Below, one piece after another: positions 15,956-24,074 of a stretch of DNA of 38,995 bases. A program made the position numbers and the translations under genes. How positions within the stretch are numbered: position 1 is the stretch's first letter; each line of letters opens with the position of its first letter. The stretch comes from Syntrophomonadaceae bacterium (lineage in GTDB: Bacteria; Bacillota; Syntrophomonadia; Syntrophomonadales; Syntrophomonadaceae): positions 1-38,995 of the forward strand of contig JAAYJK010000108.1 in assembly GCA_012522955.1 (NCBI GenBank), in the 5' to 3' direction. The notes under the pieces are model-generated. The model worked only from the letters and a program-made list of their open reading frames with translations. It did not search any database and was not told the DNA's origin.

Positions 15956-16864
15956 TTATCTTTCCGCAGGGCGAGCAGAAATCAGCCAGGGAGCCGGAAA
16001 GGGCTCTACCATTTTCTTACTATTGACTCGCGATACCTCTATATGAATAGCTTCAGTTCGCTCCAAGCCATTTCTTTTTAACAAAGCAGGAAGTGAAGTC
16101 AGTACTTCAAAATCCAATGTATAGATTACAAAATCCATGGCCGGATTGATGGCCAAGAGAATCTTTATTTCACTTTCAATCCTTGGACTAGCTACTATAA
16201 AGGCCATGTCCGGAATCGGCAGAATATTCATGACCTCATCTTCCAGAGACTCCACGACACTTACGTTGTTCAGACCAAATTTCTCAACATTGCATTTCAT
16301 GGTATCCCTATCTCTGCGGTCGTATTCCACCGCTATTACATTGCCTTCAGCTGCAATTATGGCCGCCTCCACCGCTATACTCTCACCTGAGATTATACAT
16401 ATATTATCCTGGTCCCCCAGATTGAGCTTACTCATTATAATGGCTCGAACTTCCCGGCATACATACTGGACCGAACCGCAGGCGAAACGGCTGTTCTCCA
16501 TCCCTATCTGATAATTGGTGGCAGCAGTGGGATTTAAAATCAACATAGCAGACGAGGCATTGATATCGCGGTTGATCATGTCTGAAACCTTGTCGTGCTT
16601 GATGGGACCAGATGGTTCTGAGCCCTCATTATACCAAATGTCGCAGTCCCCCAGTTCCGCATTCCACATGTCATAAAAAATATCAGGATGCCCAGCGTCG
16701 GTAAATACCAGTACCGCTCGGTTGCTCATAACGCTGGGTATTAAATTCTTATTCTTACCTGTAATGTCCAGTATCTTGAGTTTTGCCAGCTTGATGGGGG
16801 CGTGGTTGGAAAAATACTGGAGCCAGGATAAAATCACCTCATTAGTAAATAGGGTCTGTTCCAT
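15956..16864 (-). CDS. Degenerate CobL/CbiE-CbiT-like methyltransferase homologue
   Basis: 302 residues from the ATG at 16864, chosen over an ATG at 16894 because AAAAGGAGG lies 8 bases before it. The C-terminal half (about 120-235) follows the precorrin-8W decarboxylase/methyltransferase (CbiT) pattern: VRAIIMSKLNLGDQDNICII, then IAVEAAIIAAEGNVIAVEYD and NVEKFGLNNVSVVES. The SAM-binding glycine loop, usually GxGxG, is replaced by SGESIA. The N-terminal half resembles a shortened CbiE. There are no other cobalamin genes nearby; it follows porB by about 70 bp on the same strand. It may bind SAM or a tetrapyrrole, or be an accessory protein of the oxidoreductase. The function is unknown. Confidence 0.6.
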   Translation of the reverse strand: MEQTLFTNEVILSWLQYFSNHAPIKLAKLKILDITGKNKNLIPSVMSNRAVLVFTDAGHPDIFYDMWNAELGDCDIWYNEGSEPSGPIKHDKVSDMINRDINASSAMLILNPTAATNYQIGMENSRFACGSVQYVCREVRAIIMSKLNLGDQDNICIISGESIAVEAAIIAAEGNVIAVEYDRRDRDTMKCNVEKFGLNNVSVVESLEDEVMNILPIPDMAFIVASPRIESEIKILLAINPAMDFVIYTLDFEVLTSLPALLKRNGLERTEAIHIEVSRVNSKKMVEPFPAPWLISARPAER

Positions 16865-16933
16865 TGGCAAAACCTCCTTTTCAAAATTTATCATAACATA
16901 TTTTTTGCTTCTATTCCCAATTTTTGCTTGAGT

Positions 16934-17872
16934 TTAAGCACCAGTATGCTCCAGCAAGCGTTCCCACTTCTGATCTACGTAGGCTTGGGCTTCTTCAATC
17001 ATCCATTCATTGCCTTTTTGGAACATATGGCTAAACCTGCCTTGAGGGCGTAGGAATTCATCCACCGCCAGCTTTTTCTTGGGTCTATAGCTGAGATGCC
17101 AGACCCCCTCCTCTACTTCGTAAAGGGGCCAAACACAGGTATCTACCGCAAGTTTAGTAATTTGGGCCAGCTTTTCCATAGGGTAGTCCCATCCCCGGGG
17201 ACAGGGGGACAATATGTTTAAAAAGCAAGGACCTTCGGTATAAATGGCTTTATGGGACTTGGTATGCAGATCCTTGAAATTGCCAATAGGTGCAGTCTGA
17301 GCCACATAAGGGATGTTATGGGCCACCAGAATCTCGGTCAAATCTTTTTTGTTTTGTTTTTTACCCTTTACTGCCGAACCTACCGGCGTGGTAGTGGTAC
17401 GAGCAAAGGCCGGGGTTGAAGAAGAACGCTGGATCCCGGTATTCATATAGGCCTCATTATCATAGCATACATAGACCATGTCATGACCACGTTCCATAGC
17501 ACCGGACAGGGATTGAAACCCTATATCATAGGTGCCGCCGTCACCGGCAAAAGTAATGAACTTCACCGTTCCTTCCACCTGGCCCCGCCGTTGCAGAGCC
17601 TTATAGGCTGCTTCCACCCCGGAACAAGTAGCTGCTGAGTTTTCGAAAGCAGAATGAATATAGCTGTCCATATAGGCAGTGTAAGGATACATAAAGGTGG
17701 AGACTTCCAGACAGCTGGTAGCGTTAACCACCACTGCCCGATCTTCTTGGTCCAGAGCTCGCAGAACTCCTGATACCACCACCCCGGCTCCGCAACCGGC
17801 ACAAAGCCGATGCCCTCCCGTAAGACGGGCCGGCTTTTCCACTTCCCTTTTTAGGTTATATACTTTGCTCAC
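16934..17872 (-). CDS. porB: 2-oxoacid:ferredoxin oxidoreductase, beta subunit
   Basis: 312 residues. The thiamine-diphosphate binding subunit: LCAGCGAGV near residue 24 supplies cluster cysteines, and GDGGTYDIGFQSLSGAMERG with the following YDNEAYMNTGIQRSS is the TPP/Mg site. It catalyses CoA-dependent oxidative decarboxylation of a 2-oxoacid with reduction of ferredoxin, or the reverse carboxylation. The start overlaps the porA stop by four bases (ATGA). The sequence resembles pyruvate and branched-chain (VOR) enzymes equally, so the substrate is open. See the T-box leader for an isoleucine link. Confidence 0.9.
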   Translation of the reverse strand: MSKVYNLKREVEKPARLTGGHRLCAGCGAGVVVSGVLRALDQEDRAVVVNATSCLEVSTFMYPYTAYMDSYIHSAFENSAATCSGVEAAYKALQRRGQVEGTVKFITFAGDGGTYDIGFQSLSGAMERGHDMVYVCYDNEAYMNTGIQRSSSTPAFARTTTTPVGSAVKGKKQNKKDLTEILVAHNIPYVAQTAPIGNFKDLHTKSHKAIYTEGPCFLNILSPCPRGWDYPMEKLAQITKLAVDTCVWPLYEVEEGVWHLSYRPKKKLAVDEFLRPQGRFSHMFQKGNEWMIEEAQAYVDQKWERLLEHTGA

Positions 17873-19059
17873 ACTGTCTCCTCCTTTGACCTTTGTCCCA
17901 TATGGGTATATACCGGTCCAATCTGGCTGCTGCTACTGATATGGGCCAGCCGGGAAAATACTGTCTCAATATCATCGGTTTTTACGTCACGGCCTCCCAG
18001 ACCGTAAACGATACTAATCAGATAGGGACGTTCCGGCAGATCATACAAAGCACTGCGGGTCTCGGCAAACAAGGGTCCCCCTCCTCCTGCCAAGCCTTCG
18101 GACTTATCCATAATCGCTACCGCCTTGGTGCCGGCCAGAACCTTAGCCAGCTCCTGGCCCGGGAAAGGACGAAATACCCTTATTTTAACCAAACCTGCTT
18201 TTTCTCCCTTGGCCCGCAGCTGATCGACAGCAGCTTTGGCAGTTCCAGCCGTGGATCCAATTAGAACCAGAGCCAGTTCTGCATCCTCCATCCTGTATTC
18301 TTCCAACAATCCATAGCGGCGGCCGGAAATTTTTTCGAAATCGGCTGCCACTTCCAATATACGATTTTTGGCCGCCTTCATGGCCTCAGCCTGCATGACC
18401 TTGTGTTCCATGTAATAGGCACTCACGTCATAAGGTCCCACTGCCAAGGGGTTTTCCTTTTTGAGCAGATAGTTTTCCGGCTGGTATTCCCCGATGAACC
18501 CCTGTACCACATCGCTGTCCAAAAGCTCTATGTTCTCCACCGCATGACTAGTAATGAAGCCATCCATACAGCTCATTACCGGCAAGCGAACTCCTGGTGT
18601 CTCGCCGATAGGCATGGCCATGATAATATTATCGTAGGCCTCCTGGTTATTTTCCGCATAGATTTGAATCCAGCCTGAATCACGAGCTCCCATAGAGTCA
18701 GAGTGGTCGTTGTTTATGTTTATGGGCCCGGTAAGAGCCCGGTTGACACAGGCCAGGGTAATGGGCAGTCGGCATGAAGCTGCTACATACAGAAGCTCAT
18801 ACATGAGTGCCAGCCCACAGGATGAAGTTGCACAGACGGATCTGGCTCCTGCCGCTTGGGCTGCAATGCACACGGACATGGAACTGTGTTCAGACTCTAC
18901 GGTTACAAACTCAGTATTTACCTGGCCATCCGCTACATACTGGGCAAAGTATTCCGGAATTTCTGTAGAGGGGGTGATTGGGAAAGCTCCCATAACATCA
19001 GGATTTAATTGCTGTAGGGCATAAGCTACCGCCTCATTGCCTGATAGCCGGCTTTTCAT
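17869..19059 (-). CDS. porA: 2-oxoacid:ferredoxin oxidoreductase, alpha subunit
   Basis: 396 residues from the ATG at 19059, chosen because GGAGGTG lies 9-10 bases upstream and the ATG overlaps the porD stop (ATGA); a longer upstream reading has no ribosome site. It has the domain I/II pattern of POR/VOR alpha subunits: GNEAVAYALQQLNPDVMGAF, PITPSTEIPE, ESEHSSM and NNDHSDSMGARDSGW. It shapes the active site with the beta subunit. Fourth subunit order C-D-A-B is the usual archaeal/clostridial arrangement. Confidence 0.92.
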   Translation of the reverse strand: MKSRLSGNEAVAYALQQLNPDVMGAFPITPSTEIPEYFAQYVADGQVNTEFVTVESEHSSMSVCIAAQAAGARSVCATSSCGLALMYELLYVAASCRLPITLACVNRALTGPININNDHSDSMGARDSGWIQIYAENNQEAYDNIIMAMPIGETPGVRLPVMSCMDGFITSHAVENIELLDSDVVQGFIGEYQPENYLLKKENPLAVGPYDVSAYYMEHKVMQAEAMKAAKNRILEVAADFEKISGRRYGLLEEYRMEDAELALVLIGSTAGTAKAAVDQLRAKGEKAGLVKIRVFRPFPGQELAKVLAGTKAVAIMDKSEGLAGGGGPLFAETRSALYDLPERPYLISIVYGLGGRDVKTDDIETVFSRLAHISSSSQIGPVYTHMGQRSKEETV

Positions 19060-19364
19060 TTGACCACACCTCCACTTACCATAGTTATGGCCGGAAAAGG
19101 ACACACTTCGGCACAGATACCGCAACCTTTACAATGCATATAATTGAAATCCAGCCTTTTCCCATTCTGCACCGGAATAGCACTGTCCGGGCAGAAGGGA
19201 ACACAAAGCATACAGTGTTTGCAAGCATCCGCATTAAGAATCGGGGTATTGGTCCGCCAGGCTCCAGTATTGAAAGCCCGTGCGGTTCCTCTTTCGTAGA
19301 TCTCCCCGCCCGGGGTCAAATCTTGCCAGGGAGTACTTTCGTTGATATCCTTGGCATAAATCAT
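19056..19364 (-). CDS. porD: 2-oxoacid:ferredoxin oxidoreductase, delta subunit (2[4Fe-4S] ferredoxin)
   Basis: 102 residues. Two complete 4Fe-4S motifs, CKHCMLCVPFCP and CKGCGICAEVCP, carry electrons from the TPP site to external ferredoxin. The N-terminal 40 residues (TPWQDLTPGGEI) are the usual extension that packs on the complex. It overlaps porC and porA by four bases each, indicating translational coupling. Confidence 0.94.
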   Translation of the reverse strand: MIYAKDINESTPWQDLTPGGEIYERGTARAFNTGAWRTNTPILNADACKHCMLCVPFCPDSAIPVQNGKRLDFNYMHCKGCGICAEVCPFPAITMVSGGVVK

Positions 19365-19945
19365 CCTAACTGCACCTCCTCCATGGATCTTTGTAAAGTT
19401 GCCATGTTGCCCTCAATAAGCTGAGGCTTGGCAGCAAACTTATTTTTAAAGGATTCTTCAATACTCGCTAAGAAACGATTGGGTTCCAAAACCCCGCTGA
19501 CCCTAACCGCCGCCGCCAGCATAGGGGTATTGGGAAAGTTGCGCCCCAGAATTTCTTCGGAAATCCGCCGGGCATCTATGGTACAGACCCTGCCCTGCCA
19601 GCCTCGCAGCCGGGGCACAATCTCCCGGGGAGAAAGGGGAGTGTTAATGATAATGGCCCCTCCCTCTCTCAGGCCTCCGGTAACATGGACGCTGTCCAAT
19701 AAGCTTTCATCCACCACCACCACATAATCCGGGTGATAGATATTGGAGTGAACAGTACAGCGTTTTTCACTAATTCGGTTATAAGCGGTTATGGGAGCTC
19801 CCATACGTTCCGGTCCGTATTCGGGGAATCCCTGGACAAATTTTCCTTCTAAAGCAGCCACATCCGCCAGCAACAGGCACGCCATCTTGGCTCCCTGTCC
19901 GCCTCGGCCATGCCAGCGAATTTCTACCATATTACTGCTTGGCAT
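19361..19945 (-). CDS. porC: 2-oxoacid:ferredoxin oxidoreductase, gamma subunit
   Basis: 194 residues from the ATG at 19945, preceded by GGAGG at 8 bases; a TTG 15 bases upstream overlaps that ribosome site and is rejected. The motif IRWHGRGGQGAK (8-19) and GFPEYGPERMGAP are characteristic of the gamma subunit, which binds CoA. It is the first gene of the four-gene unit and lies directly downstream of a T-box leader. Confidence 0.93.
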   Translation of the reverse strand: MPSSNMVEIRWHGRGGQGAKMACLLLADVAALEGKFVQGFPEYGPERMGAPITAYNRISEKRCTVHSNIYHPDYVVVVDESLLDSVHVTGGLREGGAIIINTPLSPREIVPRLRGWQGRVCTIDARRISEEILGRNFPNTPMLAAAVRVSGVLEPNRFLASIEESFKNKFAAKPQLIEGNMATLQRSMEEVQLG

Positions 19946-20003
19946 TGTTTTTTCCTCCAATCATTGTGAATTGATTGCGTTTTGATAAAAATATTTTCTT
20001 AAA

Positions 20004-20250
20004 GTAAAAAGGCTTTCATCCCATAAAGGGACGAAAGCCTGAAAAGACATTCGCTGTACCACCCGTTAATACAACATACCATCATATGCGTTCCCTATGA
20101 CGGGGGAAAACCGTCGAAGCCTACTGGATTGCTCGTTCGGTCCGCAGCTCAGGAGTGATTTTTGATTTCAGATTACTGATACCGGGCTTGCACCCTCCCC
20201 GGCTCGCTGGGACTTTCAGCTAAAACCTACTCTCTCCGTCAAGGCCTTTG
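20004..20250 (-). ncRNA. T-box leader of the porCDAB operon (probable isoleucine specifier)
   Basis: The leftward transcript carries the T-box sequence GGGTGGTACAGCG (20052-20064), followed by an intrinsic terminator: AGGCTTTCGTCCC pairs with GGGATGAAAGCC across 20011-20040, then a T-run (20004-20010). Upstream is a long stem I with the AGAGAGTAGGT start (near 20225-20236) and GGGTGCAAGCCC distal loop elements. In the usual specifier position, ahead of ACTCC-TGAG, stands ATC at 20157-20159, the isoleucine codon. A second ATC lies at 20164-20166. Uncharged tRNA-Ile would favour the antiterminator and switch the por genes on. T-box identity is certain from the motifs; the specifier reading is likely but not proved. 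Confidence 0.9.
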
Positions 20251-20268
20251 AATTTTAAATTATTAATA

Positions 20269-20297
20269 AATATAAACATTTCGCTGGGTTTTGTCAA
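20269..20297 (-). promoter_or_regulatory. Sigma-A promoter for the T-box/por operon
   Basis: On the complement strand TTGACA (20292-20297) and TATATT (20269-20274) are separated by exactly 17 bases, close to the full sigma-A consensus. It lies just upstream of the T-box leader. Confidence 0.8.
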
Positions 20298-20370
20298 TCA
20301 CTGGTTTATTCTTCAAACTCGCCTCCCACTTCAGCATCAGCCCATTTGCCTACTGCAGCCAAAAACTATG

Positions 20371-20410
20371 GCTCGTAGGGACGACCTGTGGTCGCCCGCG
20401 CCCGGGGTTT
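20371..20410. repeat. REP-like palindrome
   Basis: GTAGGGACGACC, TGT, GGTCGCCCG forms a stem with one bulged base and is followed by CGCCCGGGG. It shares its plan with the palindrome at 9011-9040. It lies in the gene-free stretch between the por promoter and dapA. Confidence 0.55.
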
Positions 20411-20453
20411 ACGGCTAAAAAGTACTGGCAGTAGTTAAAAAAGGCTAGGCCTG

Positions 20454-20473
20454 GACACAAGAGAACCGTTCCC
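20454..20473. repeat. Short REP-transposase-associated motif
   Basis: GACACAAGAGAACCGTTCCC resembles the conserved end found next to REP-associated Y1 transposase genes; a close relative (reverse complement) lies at 36106-36130 joined to a remnant of such a gene. No transposase coding trace is visible here. Confidence 0.5.
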
Positions 20474-20483
20474 ACTGTTTATG

Positions 20484-21368
20484 TTATATTAATCGGTAAT
20501 CAACCATGGCCTGCTTAAGGATGGCCAGATTATTTTCACTCATTTCTACCAAAGGCAGGCGGCAAATACCCACATTCATTCCGATTAAGTTAAGGGCTGC
20601 CTTAATGGGAATGGGGCTAACTTCAATAAAGAGAGCTTTGATTAGGTTCAGGGCACGAAGCTGAATTTTCCTGGCCCCTTCTACATTACCGGCTAAATAG
20701 CTTGCTGTCATTTCATGAAAATCCCGGGGAATCAAATTGGCGGTGGTTGAAATAACCCCTTGGGCCCCCAATGACATCATAGGTACCACAATTCCATCAT
20801 CACCGGAGTAAATGGTGAAATCTTTTTCACATAAATTTACAATATCTCCAACCTGACTGAAATTACATTCCTTTATGGCAACAATATTATCAATCAAAGA
20901 CAGATCTCGGATTGTCTCAGGATTTATATTAAGACTGGTTCGGCCGGGTACGTTATAGATAATTATGGGGATTTTAACACTGCCCGCTATAAGTCTATAG
21001 TGCTCGTAAAGCCCCTTTTGGGTAGTTTTGTTATAATAAGGAGTAACCGATAGAATACCATCAGCTCCAGCTGCTTCCACGGCCTGGGATAATTCAATGC
21101 CATGTTGGGTATGGTTGCTGCCAGCCCCTGCAATAACTGGCACTCTATGGCCTACTTTTTCAACCGCAAATTTTACCGCAGCTACATGTTCCTGGTCTGG
21201 CAAGGTACTAACCTCACCGGTAGTTCCGCAAATAACTATGGCATCACTGCCATTGGTGATCTGGAATTCAATAAGTTCTTCCAGTTTATCGAAATCTAAT
21301 GTATCATTTTTGAATGGTGTAATAATAGCTACCGCTGAACCGGTAAACAGAACGGGTTTACTCATCAT
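20484..21368 (-). CDS. dapA: 4-hydroxy-tetrahydrodipicolinate synthase
   Basis: About 294 residues from ATG 21368 (a second ATG follows directly; AAAGGAAGG is close upstream). An aldolase-type TIM barrel: the conserved threonines lie in CGTTGEVST, the catalytic tyrosine in SVTPYYNK and the Schiff-base lysine in NIVAIKECN. It condenses pyruvate with aspartate semialdehyde, the first step of lysine/diaminopimelate synthesis. It is a stand-alone gene upstream of the por leader on the same strand. Other members of the same fold (sialate or keto-sugar lyases) are less likely given the motif set. Confidence 0.93.
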   Translation of the reverse strand: MMSKPVLFTGSAVAIITPFKNDTLDFDKLEELIEFQITNGSDAIVICGTTGEVSTLPDQEHVAAVKFAVEKVGHRVPVIAGAGSNHTQHGIELSQAVEAAGADGILSVTPYYNKTTQKGLYEHYRLIAGSVKIPIIIYNVPGRTSLNINPETIRDLSLIDNIVAIKECNFSQVGDIVNLCEKDFTIYSGDDGIVVPMMSLGAQGVISTTANLIPRDFHEMTASYLAGNVEGARKIQLRALNLIKALFIEVSPIPIKAALNLIGMNVGICRLPLVEMSENNLAILKQAMVDYRLI

Positions 21369-21531
21369 AATCCTTCCTTTCATTGGAACCTTTATGTAGT
21401 ACTTAATTATTTTATGTTCGGCTTAGATGGGACTTAAACTTTTATTTACAGTATCATCAAATAATATCCAGTACAATAGATTGGGTTGATTGTAATCATT
21501 TTATCATAATTATTTTAAGGGATTTTTATGT

Positions 21532-21696
21532 ATCGCTAGTTCTGCCTATGCTGGCTTTAACAGCGGCGGTCAGTTATGTGTTACCGGTGAAAACGTTTCT
21601 CTATGGGCTGAATTCGGATTTGGAGTAGGTGCGTCGAAAAAAGCAAATCCTTTCCAGGGACTGGCTGAAAACAGCAGTGAAGTAATCCCCCTTTGA
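21532..21696 (+). pseudogene. Orphan C-terminal protein fragment
   Basis: An open frame ending at TGA 21694-21696 reads IASSAYAGFNSGGQLCVTGE, then VSLWAEFGFGVGASKKANPF and a few more residues. The composition is protein-like and the start looks like the end of a signal peptide, but no start codon is found upstream and an in-frame stop precedes it. I take it as the remnant of a small secreted protein of unknown family. The rest of 21369-21858 holds the trehalose operon promoter. Confidence 0.35.
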
Positions 21697-21807
21697 TTTC
21701 TTCACGGACAAATTGCGCTGTTTTTTGCTATATCCGCTTTTGAACCAGGCCCCAGGCTTTAGTAATCATAAAGCTATGCAACCCAAATACCCTTGCCCCC
21801 TTGATTG

Positions 21808-21836
21808 TTGACCTTTTGGGCCAGATTATCTAGAAT
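21808..21836 (+). promoter_or_regulatory. Sigma-A promoter of the trehalose operon
   Basis: TTGACC (21808-21813) and TAGAAT (21831-21836) stand 17 bases apart; ATAATAG just after gives an alternative -10. The GAGGTGAG ribosome site follows at 21844-21851. Confidence 0.65.
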
Positions 21837-21858
21837 ATAATAGTGAGGTGAGATTTAT

Positions 21859-24066
21859 ATGATGAATAGGATCATATTTATTTCCAATCGCTTACCAATA
21901 ACGGTTAAAACAGGAGAAAATGGCTTTGAGTATCATGAGAGTATAGGCGGACTGGCCACCGGCTTAAAAAACTATCACCAACAGTCGGGCAGTATTTGGA
22001 TCGGATGGATGGGTTTGGCCGATGATGAAATTACCCCCGAGGACAGCAAGCTTATTCACCAGCAGCTTAAAGATGAGTATAAATGCTTACCTGTTTTTAT
22101 ATCCAAGCAAGAAATTGATGAGTATTATTATGGATTCTGCAATAACACCATCTGGCCTCTTTTTCATTATTTCACCGATAAAAGCGAAAACGACATGCTA
22201 ACCTGGCAATCCTATCAGCAGGTTAACCAGAAATTCTTTGCAGTACTTGAAACTATTATTGAAGAAAACGACATCATTTGGATACATGATTATCAGTTGA
22301 TGTTATTACCTCAGCTGATTAAAGAAAAGTATCCCCAGACCCAAGTAGGCTTTTTTCTCCATATACCTTTCCCTTCTTTTGAAATCTTCAGATTATTGGT
22401 ATGGCGTGAAGAAATATTATTGGGCCTTTTAGGAGCAGATTTGATAGGTTTTCACACCTATGAATACGTACGTCACTTTTTGAGTAGTGTACGCAGACTA
22501 TTGGGATTGGAGCATAATTTTAATAAAATAGATTATGAGGGAAGATCCATTTTGGTTGATGCCTTTCCTATGGGCATTGATTATGACTATTTTACCCAGG
22601 ATTACACTGAATATGTGGGACATGAAATCGCAGAGATTGCCTTTCAATTAGATTCCAAAATAGTTTTGTCAGTGGATAGACTGGATTATACTAAAGGAAT
22701 TCGGGAAAGAATAAAAGCCTTTGGGGTTTTTCTCGAGCAGTATCCGGAGTATCATGAGAAAATAAGGTTTTATCTTATTGTGGCCCCATCCCGGGAAGAG
22801 GCGGATTCGTATATTGAATTACTAAAAGAAATTCAAGAATTGATTAGTAAGATAAATGGCAAATATGGAACCCTTAACTGGATGCCGATCTGGTTTTTCT
22901 TCCGCTCTTTCAGTCAAGAACACCTGATCTATTTTTATCGCCATGCCGATGTTATGTTGGTTACACCCCTGCGGGATGGCATGAATCTAGTGGCCAAAGA
23001 ATACATTGCATCCCGAACTGATTACCAGGGCATGCTGATAATCAGTGAAACTGCCGGGGCAGCCAGTGAATTATCTGAAGCCCTTATAGTCAATGTGCAT
23101 AATTTGGATGCTATAGCTGAGGCTATCAAAAATGCTCTGGAAATGCCTCCGGATGAAAAGAAGGCCAGAAACCAGATGATGCATAAACGTTTACAGCGTT
23201 ATAACGTAAAATTCTGGGCTCGTGAGTTTCTGAGCACCTTAAAGGCCATCGTAGCCGATTCGAATCAAAGTATATTGGCTAAGGATTTAGAAAGAGACAG
23301 TAATAGAATCGAGCATGCCTATCGATATTCGCAAAAGCGAGTCCTGTTTTTAGATTATGACGGTACTCTGGTGGGTTTTAAATCCATTCCTGATCAGGCC
23401 AAGCCAGATCAGGAACTACTAAAATTGCTGTCTGATTTGGCCAATGATCCGAAAAACACGGTGGTGATTGTTTCTGGACGGGATAAATATATCCTGGAAG
23501 AATGGTTTGGAGATCTTGATCTACATATTTTAGCCTCGCATGGATTGTGGCTGCGTCATCCCCAGGAGAAAGAGTGGATCATGACCACAGCTTTGGATAA
23601 TGACTGGAAAGAATCGGTTCGGCCTATATTAGCATTGTACACTGATCGCACCCCTGGTTCCTTTATTGAAGAAAAAGACTATTCCATGGCCTGGCATTAT
23701 CGAAAATGTGAACCGGATATGCTGGCAGTTAAATTGGGTGAGATAAGGGAGAATCTTATGGGTCTGACCCGTTCTACCACCCTGGGGCTTCAGGAAGGCA
23801 ACAAAGTGCTGGAAGTTAAAGACAGTCGGGTCAATAAGGGATATGTATCCTCCTTGTTTATTCAGCATAGTGATTTTGATTTTGTACTGGGAACTGGAGA
23901 CGATTATACCGATGAGGATTTGTTCTTATCCCTGCCCCCAGGTTCTTTTTCGATTAAAATTGGAATAAATAGTACCAACGCCAAATACCAGTTAAGATCC
24001 TGGCAGTCTATGCGCAGGCTGCTAAACAAATTGGTAAATATAAGTAAAATCAATCAGGTACAGTAG
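21859..24066 (+). CDS. Trehalose-6-phosphate synthase/phosphatase fusion
   Basis: 735 residues with two enzymes in one chain. Residues 1 to about 465 are a GT20 trehalose-6-phosphate synthase: GGLATGL (29-35), WIHDYQLMLLP, VDRLDYTKGI and PLRDGMNLVAKEY. Residues about 490-735 are a HAD-type trehalose-6-phosphate phosphatase: FLDYDGT with the nucleophile D499 and D501, IVSGR, and GDDYTDEDLF. Together they make trehalose from a nucleotide-glucose and glucose 6-phosphate. ATG ATG occurs at the start; either could be used. It is the first gene of a three-gene operon, 8 bp ahead of the GH65 gene. Such fusions are known but less common than separate otsA and otsB. Confidence 0.94.
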   Translation: MMNRIIFISNRLPITVKTGENGFEYHESIGGLATGLKNYHQQSGSIWIGWMGLADDEITPEDSKLIHQQLKDEYKCLPVFISKQEIDEYYYGFCNNTIWPLFHYFTDKSENDMLTWQSYQQVNQKFFAVLETIIEENDIIWIHDYQLMLLPQLIKEKYPQTQVGFFLHIPFPSFEIFRLLVWREEILLGLLGADLIGFHTYEYVRHFLSSVRRLLGLEHNFNKIDYEGRSILVDAFPMGIDYDYFTQDYTEYVGHEIAEIAFQLDSKIVLSVDRLDYTKGIRERIKAFGVFLEQYPEYHEKIRFYLIVAPSREEADSYIELLKEIQELISKINGKYGTLNWMPIWFFFRSFSQEHLIYFYRHADVMLVTPLRDGMNLVAKEYIASRTDYQGMLIISETAGAASELSEALIVNVHNLDAIAEAIKNALEMPPDEKKARNQMMHKRLQRYNVKFWAREFLSTLKAIVADSNQSILAKDLERDSNRIEHAYRYSQKRVLFLDYDGTLVGFKSIPDQAKPDQELLKLLSDLANDPKNTVVIVSGRDKYILEEWFGDLDLHILASHGLWLRHPQEKEWIMTTALDNDWKESVRPILALYTDRTPGSFIEEKDYSMAWHYRKCEPDMLAVKLGEIRENLMGLTRSTTLGLQEGNKVLEVKDSRVNKGYVSSLFIQHSDFDFVLGTGDDYTDEDLFLSLPPGSFSIKIGINSTNAKYQLRSWQSMRRLLNKLVNISKINQVQ

Positions 24067-24074
24067 GTGATTAT

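Noticed and set aside
16865-16894. Longer start of the CobL-like gene at ATG 16894
   Set aside because: The strong AAAAGGAGG lies inside this extension, ideally placed for the ATG at 16864.
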